5,802 nt of DNA, from NCBI GenBank assembly GCA_002308635.1, contig DBWG01000082.1, forward strand, positions 1 through 5,802, given 5' to 3'. Position 1 is the first letter of the stretch; every line of letters begins with the position of its first letter. Both the position numbers and the translations under genes were made by a program. Positions 1 through 4,683 of the stretch are shown piece after piece. The notes under the pieces were generated by a model that saw only the letters and a list, made by a program, of their open reading frames with translations, was not told the DNA's origin and ran no database searches. Origin of the DNA: Ruminococcaceae bacterium UBA1244 (GTDB lineage Bacteria; Bacillota; Clostridia; Oscillospirales; Acutalibacteraceae).

Positions 1-299
1 ACAAATGTCGGCGCAACGTCCCTTGCCCATGAATCATCCGATTCCATCTCGACAACACGGACATCCTCCGGCAGCATGAACCTTGCGGAATCATAATCGT
101 CATACCGTGCGCAGACTATCACCTTTTCGGTTTTTGAAATTATCCCTATGACCTCCGAAAAAGCCTTTCTTGCAGCATAGGCGCCGTTCTGCCATGAATC
201 CCTTCTGTGCGGGAAGATCATTATACAGCCGTAATGCGGCGAAAATTCCGCAGGCATAAAAAATCCGTCCGCCTTTGGTACGGAATGAAGTATCCTCAT
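1..299 (-). CDS. aguA: Agmatine deiminase, N-terminal part (3' end outside window)
   Basis: Agmatine deiminase hydrolyses agmatine to N-carbamoylputrescine and ammonia in the cytoplasm, a step from arginine towards putrescine. The 99 visible residues match the family's N-terminus: MPAEFSPHYGCIMIFP at residues 15-30, then RDSWQNGAYAARKAF at 33-47, and the guanidine-binding stretch EMESDDSWARD at 84-94. These motifs separate it from peptidyl-arginine deiminases of the same fold. The family is usually about 350-370 residues, so roughly a quarter is visible; the catalytic His and Cys lie outside. The ATG at 299-297 is chosen because AAGGAAGG (312-305) lies 5 bases upstream. It is transcribed divergently from the small gene at 445. 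Whether carbamoylputrescine amidase or other polyamine genes follow cannot be seen. The family call is firm; activity of the complete protein is inferred. Confidence 0.93.
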   Translation of the reverse strand, partial: MRILHSVPKADGFFMPAEFSPHYGCIMIFPHRRDSWQNGAYAARKAFSEVIGIISKTEKVIVCARYDDYDSARFMLPEDVRVVEMESDDSWARDVAPTF

Positions 300-329
300 A
301 TTATCCTTCCTTTATCAGTTTTCTCAAAT

Positions 330-358
330 ATTATACCACATTATGCGGAAAAATTCTA
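330..358 (-). promoter_or_regulatory. Probable aguA promoter (extended -10)
   Basis: On the minus strand a perfect TATAAT (335-330) is preceded by TGG, giving an extended -10 element (TGnTATAAT). The -35 hexamer at 17 bases (TAGAAT, 358-353) is poor, as is common for extended -10 promoters. Transcription would start near 323, leaving a leader of about 24 bases that contains the ribosome binding site. Inferred from consensus match and position only. Confidence 0.55.
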
Positions 359-380
359 CACCCAAAAACGTTGTTTGCCA

Positions 381-408
381 TTGAATTTGACGTAATTTGT
401 TGTATAAT
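381..408 (+). promoter_or_regulatory. Probable promoter of the 85-residue protein gene
   Basis: TTGAAT (381-386) and a perfect TATAAT (403-408) are separated by 16 bases. The predicted start of transcription near 415 leaves about 30 bases before the ATG at 445. It lies back to back with the aguA promoter, with only about 22 bases between the two putative -35 boxes. Confidence 0.6.
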
Positions 409-444
409 AGAGAAGGCTTAATGAAAAAACGAGGAGATGTATCA

Positions 445-702
445 ATGAAGGAATTTGACAAGGAAACCGATATCCTCAGCGCATTTGATTTTGACAGTTT
501 TGCCGAAGAAATGGATATTCTTTTCGGCGACCGCTTCGGCGCAAAAAATGTTGTTGACAACCACATCGACTCAAATATCCAGAAATACAGCGAATTGATG
601 CTCACACCCGTCTGTATCGAAAACGAGGATGAAGCAAAGGAGGCCAACAACCTCGGCAGATTTATCAGCCACAATTACAAGCCAGGCAGATTTATTAACT
701 GA
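445..702 (+). CDS. Small acidic protein of unknown function (85 aa)
   Basis: I do not recognise this protein. The start at 445 is preferred over in-frame ATGs at 397 and 421: GAGGAGA (431-437) lies 7 bases upstream of 445, and the predicted transcript starts near 415, after 397 and almost on top of 421. The product is strongly acidic (18 Asp/Glu against 9 Lys/Arg). Its N-terminal half is rich in Asp, Glu and Phe (FDFDSFAEEMDILFGDRF, residues 14-31). It has one cysteine (57), no membrane segment and no signal peptide, so it is probably cytoplasmic. Residues 71-74 and 81-84 both read GRFI. Its own promoter, a good ribosome binding site and a strong terminator 12 bases after the stop argue for a real, singly transcribed gene. 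A regulator or protein-binding partner is possible, but nothing in the sequence shows it. An overlapping 116-codon frame on the opposite strand is treated as a shadow. Confidence 0.68.
   Translation: MKEFDKETDILSAFDFDSFAEEMDILFGDRFGAKNVVDNHIDSNIQKYSELMLTPVCIENEDEAKEANNLGRFISHNYKPGRFIN
655..695 (+). repeat. 11-base direct repeat in the small gene's 3' end
   Basis: GGCAGATTTAT occurs at 655-665 and again at 685-695, exactly 30 bases apart and in the same reading frame, so it encodes GRFI twice ten residues apart. It may be a short duplication or a repeated peptide motif. Confidence 0.6.
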
Positions 703-713
703 CCAAAATTTTT

Positions 714-751
714 ACCCCCGAACTTTTTGTGAGTTCGGGGGTCTTTTTTTT
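714..751 (+). terminator. Intrinsic terminator after the small gene
   Basis: An 11-base-pair perfect stem (ACCCCCGAACT 714-724 with AGTTCGGGGGT 732-742) closes a 7-base loop and is followed by C and eight Ts (744-751). It begins 12 bases after the stop codon at 702 and separates the small gene from the amylase gene. Confidence 0.95.
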
Positions 752-800
752 GGGAGTATCATTTTTCTGTCAGCTTATACAAAAAATCGAATTTTTACTA

Positions 801-829
801 TTGCATTTTATGTAAGTTTATGATATACT
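801..829 (+). promoter_or_regulatory. Promoter of the GH13 gene
   Basis: TTGCAT (801-806), a 17-base spacer and TATACT (824-829) preceded by TGA make a good extended -10 sigma-A type promoter. The A/T-rich stretch at 779-800 just upstream could act as an UP element. Transcription should begin near 836, leaving a leader of about 54 bases before the ATG at 890. No clear CcpA (cre) operator was seen around it. Confidence 0.75.
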
Positions 830-889
830 GTACAAGCTGTGAAAAATCATGGCAGCAACATTAGGACTCTGAAAGGAAAGAACGAAATC

Positions 890-2551
890 ATGTATTGGGT
901 CAACGAATCAGTTTTTTATCACATCTATCCGCTGGGCTTCTGCGGTGCGCCGAGAGTAAATGACGGCAAGCTTGAATATCGCCTCGACAAGGTGATCGAC
1001 TTTATCCCTCACCTAAAGGAGATGCACGTCAACGCCGTTTACTTCGGACCTGTTTTCATGTCTACAACTCACGGATATGACACAAACGATTATTATCATA
1101 TAGACAACCGTCTCGGCGACAACGAGAGCTTTGAGAGAATATGCAATGCCCTTCACGAAAACGGCATTAAGGTAGTTCTTGACGGCGTTTTCAATCATGT
1201 GGGACGAGGCTTCTGGGCATTTGAGGACGTGAGAAAAAATCTTCACGGCTCACCATACTGTTCATGGTTCCAGAACCTGAATTTCGGCGGAAACAGCCCC
1301 TGGGGCGACCCGTTCTGGTATGAGGGCTGGGAAGGCAACTACGATCTTGTAAAGCTCAATCTCCGTCATCCTGACGTTAAGAAACATATTTTTGACGCTG
1401 TTGCAATGTGGATGGACAAGTTCAAGATAGACGGTCTGCGCCTTGACGTTGCATACTGCATGGATCAGGATTTTCTCCGTGAACTCAAGCACTTCTGCAA
1501 AAACAAGGACAGCCAGTTCTGGCTCATGGGCGAGATAATCCACGGCGACTATGCAAGACTTGCAAATCCCGATATCCTTGACTCCTGCACGAACTACGAG
1601 TGCTACAAGGGTATCTATTCCTCACACAACGACAAGAACTATTTTGAGATAGCGCACTCACTCAACCGTCAGTTTGCAAACGGCGGTATCTATCACAATA
1701 TCTACACCTACAACTTTGTTGACAACCATGACGTTAACCGCCTTGCAAGCACCATAAGGGACGAAAAGAACCTCAAAAACGCTTTTTCCGTCTGCTACTT
1801 CATGCCCGGCGTACCGTCGGTTTACTACGGAAGCGAATGGGGTATCAAGGGTCAGAAGAACCGCACTGAATATGACTATCCTCTCCGTCCCTGCGTCAAC
1901 GTCAGCGATATCGAGGACAACGAGCTTTACCGTCATGTATGCCGTCTCGGCGCTGTCAGAAGAAAATACAAGGCTCTCAAATACGGCAGCTTTATGAATA
2001 CCGTCATCCGCAACGAACAGCTTGTTTTCAAGCGCAAATTTGAGGATGAGACAGTATATATTGCCCTGAACATCAGCGACAATGATTTTGACATCGGCTT
2101 CAACACCGATGGCGGAACAAAGCTCTTTGACGTATTTGACGGAAAAACCGTTTATGACGTAAACGGAAATTATGTCAATATTAAAATTCCCGCTCACGGA
2201 ACAAGAGTTCTTGTCCTTACAAACGGCGGCGCTCCTGAATATCCCGACAGCAGTGAAAAGTCAAGTCCCGAAAGTGCATCCGCTCCCGCTAAGATACCTG
2301 CGGAAACAGTTCAGGCTGACGAACGCAAGCCTCTTCCCGCTGTTGGAACTCCCGGAAAATACCGTCACTTCAAGGGCGGTGAATACGAGTTTATATGCCT
2401 TGCAAAGGACAGTGAGACATCCGAAGAGCTTGTTATATACAAAGCCCTCTATGGCGACGGCGGAATATGGGCAAGACCATCCGCTATCTTTTATCAATAT
2501 GTTAATGTTGACGGGAAAGATGTTCCAAGATTTGAAAAAATTGACGATTGA
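890..2551 (+). CDS. GH13 alpha-amylase-family enzyme with C-terminal DUF1653
   Basis: A predicted cytoplasmic glycoside hydrolase (553 residues, no signal peptide) acting on alpha-glucans or maltodextrins. The GH13 motifs appear in order: HGYDTNDYYHID (61-72), region I DGVFNH (98-103), region V LVKLN (153-157), region II GLRLDVA with nucleophile Asp186, region III GEI with acid/base Glu215, and region IV FVDNHD with Asp281. The triad is therefore intact. HGYDT and LVKLN (compare MPKLN) point to the neopullulanase/cyclomaltodextrinase side of GH13; exact specificity is not readable. A beta-rich C domain covers about 370-443. A Pro/Ser/Ala/Glu-rich linker (about 446-487) leads to a second domain (489-550), whose YRHFKG, DSETSEELVIYKALYG, WARP and VPRF signatures match DUF1653, a small family of unknown function. 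The ATG at 890 is chosen, with AAAGGA (872-877) upstream. An in-frame GTG at 839 would lie about 3 bases from the predicted transcript start. The gene stands alone between terminators. Confidence 0.94.
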   Translation: MYWVNESVFYHIYPLGFCGAPRVNDGKLEYRLDKVIDFIPHLKEMHVNAVYFGPVFMSTTHGYDTNDYYHIDNRLGDNESFERICNALHENGIKVVLDGVFNHVGRGFWAFEDVRKNLHGSPYCSWFQNLNFGGNSPWGDPFWYEGWEGNYDLVKLNLRHPDVKKHIFDAVAMWMDKFKIDGLRLDVAYCMDQDFLRELKHFCKNKDSQFWLMGEIIHGDYARLANPDILDSCTNYECYKGIYSSHNDKNYFEIAHSLNRQFANGGIYHNIYTYNFVDNHDVNRLASTIRDEKNLKNAFSVCYFMPGVPSVYYGSEWGIKGQKNRTEYDYPLRPCVNVSDIEDNELYRHVCRLGAVRRKYKALKYGSFMNTVIRNEQLVFKRKFEDETVYIALNISDNDFDIGFNTDGGTKLFDVFDGKTVYDVNGNYVNIKIPAHGTRVLVLTNGGAPEYPDSSEKSSPESASAPAKIPAETVQADERKPLPAVGTPGKYRHFKGGEYEFICLAKDSETSEELVIYKALYGDGGIWARPSAIFYQYVNVDGKDVPRFEKIDD

Positions 2552-2573
2552 ACATTTCTCCTTTTAACATAAA

Positions 2574-2617
2574 GATCATCCCCCGGTCACAAGTTGATCG
2601 GGGGATGATCGCTTTTT
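2574..2617. terminator. Bidirectional terminator between GH13 gene and leuA
   Basis: A 16-base-pair stem (2574-2589 with 2595-2610), unbroken apart from one G-U wobble, closes a 5-base loop and is followed on the plus strand by GC and five Ts (2613-2617). It starts 22 bases after the GH13 stop and ends right beside the leuA stop. On the minus strand the stem is followed by TTTATGTT, a weaker T-rich tail, so it probably serves both convergent genes. Confidence 0.9.
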
Positions 2618-2618
2618 A

Positions 2619-4310
2619 TCATTCTGTTTTAATGTCAAGCTCTATGCCTGAACGGTTGATCGCACAAATTATTCCTCTGACGGATGCCTTGAAAATGCCG
2701 TGTGATATTCCAACGCCAAAGATATTCTTTCCCTCCGGTGTCCTCAGCTCGATATAGGATATAGCCTTTGAATCCGAGCCTTCGGAAATAGCGTGTTCAC
2801 TGTAGTTAACGAACTTAAAGCCCTTTATTCCGATGGATTTGAGGGCATTGAAGAAAGCATCTATCGGACCGTTGCCCTCGCCGAATATTTCAACGTCTCG
2901 ATCCTGCTTTACAAGGTGGATAGTTCCCTTGAAGGTAGCCCTGTCCTGATCTATGTTGGTTATTATGTGGTGAACGAGCCAGAGCTTTTGTTCAATATCA
3001 ATATAGTTCCTGTTGAATACCTCCATCAGCTCCTGCGGAGAAAGCTCACGACCAAACTTGTCGCACTCAGCCTTGACCATTGCGCCGAACTCTGGGTGCA
3101 TTGCCTTCGGAAGATCATAACCGAATACGTGCTGCATTATGAACGCAGCGCCGCCCTTTCCGGACTGTGAATTTATCCTGATAACAGGCTCATACTGTCT
3201 GCCGACATCGGCGGGGTCTATCGGAAGATAGGGAATTTCCCACTTGTCGCTGTTGTGTTCCTTTGCATAGTCAAGACCCTTTTTGATAGCGTCCTGATGT
3301 GATCCGGAAAATGCCGTAAACACAAGGTCGCCGACATAAGGCTGACGCTCGCCTATGCGCATATTTGTGCAGCGCTCGTATATTTCTTTGTAACGGGGCA
3401 GGTCGCTGAAGTCAAGCTTCGGGTCCACGCCCTGAGTGTACATATTAAGTCCTACCGTTACGATATCAAGATTGCCGGTACGCTCGCCGTTGCCGAAGAG
3501 AGTACCTTCTATTCTGTCAGCGCCTGCCAAGAGAGCAAGCTCAGCACAGGCAACGCCTGTTCCTCTGTCGTTGTGCGGATGCAGGCTGATAATTGCAGAT
3601 TCACGATTATTGAGGTGCTTGATGAAATACTCTATCTGGTCGGCGTATGTGTTCGGTGTACACATTTCTACGGTGTTGGGCAGGTTGAGGATTATCGGGT
3701 CTTCGGGTGTAGGCTCAAAAACATCCATAACAGCCTGACAGATACGGACAGAATTATCTATTTCTGTGCCGGAAAAGCTCTCCGGAGAATATTCTATGCG
3801 GAATTTCGTATCGCCCTCATAGCCGTCAATAAGCTCCTTTATGAGCTTTGCACCCTCAACGGCAATGTCGATGATGCCGTCCATATCCTTCTTGAATACC
3901 ACCTTGCGCTGGAGAGTCGAAGTTGAATTGTAGAAATGAACGATAACGTTCTTTGCGCCCTTTACGGCATCAAAGGTCTTGCGGATAAGATGCTCTCTTG
4001 CCTGAACGAGTACCTGAATGGTAACGTCGTCAGGAATATGATTTCCCTCGATAAGCTCACGGCAGATCTCATATTCAGTTTCCGAAGCCGACGGGAAGCC
4101 TATCTCGATCTCCTTGAATCCCATATCGCACAGTGCATGGAAGAATTCCAGCTTCTGCTGCAGGTTCATCGGGTCAACAAGTGCCTGATTTCCGTCACGC
4201 AGGTCAACGGAACACCAGACCGGAGCTTTTGTGATAGTTTTTGTCGGCCATTCCCTGTTTTCCAGTTTGATCTGTTCAAACGGAACATATTTTTTATATC
4301 CTTTCTCCAT
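2619..4310 (-). CDS. leuA: 2-isopropylmalate synthase, type 2 (long form)
   Basis: Condenses acetyl-CoA with 2-oxoisovalerate to form 2-isopropylmalate, the committed step of leucine synthesis, in the cytoplasm. The 563-residue product begins with the type 2 form's typical KYVPFEQIKLENREWP (7-22). The TIM-barrel catalytic domain carries the DLRDGNQ metal/substrate motif (36-42), the HPHNDRG metal ligands (His244, His246) and GNGERTGN (273-280); SQSGKGG follows at 381-387. Residues about 445-560 form the C-terminal dimeric domain that in this family binds leucine for feedback inhibition (GPIDAFFNAL 481-490, SHGIFKASVRGIICAINR 536-553). All key residues are present and length is normal. The ATG at 4310-4308 is preferred over one 15 bases upstream, because GGAGG (4323-4319) lies 8 bases before it and overlaps the alternative start. 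No other leu gene is adjacent: the gene is followed by a terminator and controlled by the T-box upstream. Homocitrate or citramalate synthase is unlikely given the type 2 architecture and the leucine T-box. Confidence 0.97.
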   Translation of the reverse strand: MEKGYKKYVPFEQIKLENREWPTKTITKAPVWCSVDLRDGNQALVDPMNLQQKLEFFHALCDMGFKEIEIGFPSASETEYEICRELIEGNHIPDDVTIQVLVQAREHLIRKTFDAVKGAKNVIVHFYNSTSTLQRKVVFKKDMDGIIDIAVEGAKLIKELIDGYEGDTKFRIEYSPESFSGTEIDNSVRICQAVMDVFEPTPEDPIILNLPNTVEMCTPNTYADQIEYFIKHLNNRESAIISLHPHNDRGTGVACAELALLAGADRIEGTLFGNGERTGNLDIVTVGLNMYTQGVDPKLDFSDLPRYKEIYERCTNMRIGERQPYVGDLVFTAFSGSHQDAIKKGLDYAKEHNSDKWEIPYLPIDPADVGRQYEPVIRINSQSGKGGAAFIMQHVFGYDLPKAMHPEFGAMVKAECDKFGRELSPQELMEVFNRNYIDIEQKLWLVHHIITNIDQDRATFKGTIHLVKQDRDVEIFGEGNGPIDAFFNALKSIGIKGFKFVNYSEHAISEGSDSKAISYIELRTPEGKNIFGVGISHGIFKASVRGIICAINRSGIELDIKTE

Positions 4311-4318
4311 GATAAATA

Positions 4319-4323
4319 CCTCC
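4319..4323 (-). promoter_or_regulatory. Shine-Dalgarno site fixing the leuA start
   Basis: GGAGG lies 8 bases upstream of the ATG at 4310. The longer in-frame ATG at 4325 overlaps this site and has no comparable site of its own, so the first five codons of the longest frame are probably untranslated. Confidence 0.85.
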
Positions 4324-4340
4324 ATTTACTTATATAAATA

Positions 4341-4618
4341 TAAAAATAAAAAGCCCGCCCAGTCACAAAGACATGGGGCGGGCATAAAATGCTCACGGTA
4401 CCACCCAATTTCGGACGAACAACGTCCCTCAGCAAGCCTCGTCAAAGGCTCCGGCCTGTAACGGGACCACCCGTTCTGTCTTGGCGGAACGCCTGGGACA
4501 GAAAGCTCCGGAACGAGCTATACATACTGCTTTCGACGCTGTCTTACACCGGCCGGCAGCTCTCTTTGCACATACGGCAGTATCTTATTTCCTTCATAGC
4601 CTTTATATTTTATAACTG
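4341..4618 (-). promoter_or_regulatory. T-box leader, leucine-specific, controlling leuA
   Basis: A T-box senses uncharged tRNA and favours an antiterminator when it is bound. On the minus strand the standard parts occur in order. Stem I base is AAAGGCT (4604-4598) with AGCTTT (4507-4502); an upper helix is TACTGC (4582-4577) with GCAGTA (4530-4525). An AGAGAG element (4565-4560) and a distal GCTG/CAGC hairpin with GGTGTAAGA follow. The specifier-loop 3' side reads CTC followed by G (4517-4514), a leucine codon. Stem II is TCTGTC/GACAGA (4502-4497, 4480-4475). The stem IIA/B F-box is CCGTTA (4464-4459), and a stem III-like hairpin is AGCCT/AGGCT (4450-4435). The T-box core GGGTGGTACCG (4406-4396) comes last, then the terminator. 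The TGGT in the core is complementary to ACCA, which fits the A discriminator usual for tRNA-Leu. Leucine specificity agrees with leuA downstream. Helix assignments were made by eye; the overall identity is secure. Confidence 0.95.
4342..4383 (-). terminator. T-box-controlled terminator in the leuA leader
   Basis: On the minus strand GCCCGCCC (4383-4376) pairs perfectly with GGGCGGGC (4360-4353) across a 15-base loop, followed by TTTTTATTTTT (4352-4342). It lies between the T-box sequence and the leuA start, as expected for a conditional attenuator. The C-rich 5' arm could alternatively pair with the GGG of the T-box to form the antiterminator. Confidence 0.93.
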
Positions 4619-4624
4619 ATTAAC

Positions 4625-4653
4625 ATTATATAATCCGGCAAACTGTTTGTCAA
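4625..4653 (-). promoter_or_regulatory. leuA promoter (consensus)
   Basis: On the minus strand TTGACA (4653-4648) and TATAAT (4630-4625) are both perfect and separated by the ideal 17 bases. Transcription should start near 4618, just before the T-box leader. It begins 30 bases after the stop codon of the upstream YhgE/Pip gene. Such a strong promoter suits constant initiation with control left to the T-box. Confidence 0.92.
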
Positions 4654-4683
4654 GCCGTTTTTTGAATTTTTTGATCTCCCGTC

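Noticed and set aside
207..395. 62-codon plus-strand frame opposite the aguA start
   Set aside because: It crosses the aguA start codon and promoter, lacks a ribosome site, and aguA is clearly the real gene.
324..674. 116-codon minus-strand frame overlapping the small plus-strand gene
   Set aside because: It runs through both the promoter region and the small gene. The plus-strand frame has the matching promoter, ribosome site and terminator; this one has none.
781..796. A/T inverted repeat (AAAAAT ... ATTTTT) upstream of the GH13 promoter considered as an operator
   Set aside because: The arms are only A/T runs and are better explained as an UP-like element or chance; no known operator consensus fits.
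836..856. GCTG/CAGC inverted repeat at the GH13 transcript start considered as a regulatory hairpin or cre site
   Set aside because: The stem is short and interrupted and lacks the central CG of a cre operator.
1658..2197. 179-codon open frame on the minus strand inside the GH13 gene
   Set aside because: It lies wholly antisense to a gene with intact catalytic motifs, has no ribosome site or promoter that I can see, and its composition looks like a reversed-frame shadow.
3936..4337. 133-codon plus-strand open frame antisense to leuA
   Set aside because: It overlaps the start and leader side of leuA, has no family resemblance and no supporting signals.
4341..4618. Leader considered as a leucine attenuator peptide or other riboswitch
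   Set aside because: The F-box CCGTTA, the GGGTGGTACCG core and the AGAGAG element identify a T-box, and there is no leucine-rich short frame.
4166..4619. Several 76- to 89-codon frames across the leuA leader on both strands
   Set aside because: This stretch is a structured T-box RNA; the frames follow from its GC-rich helices and show no coding signals or leader-peptide leucine run.
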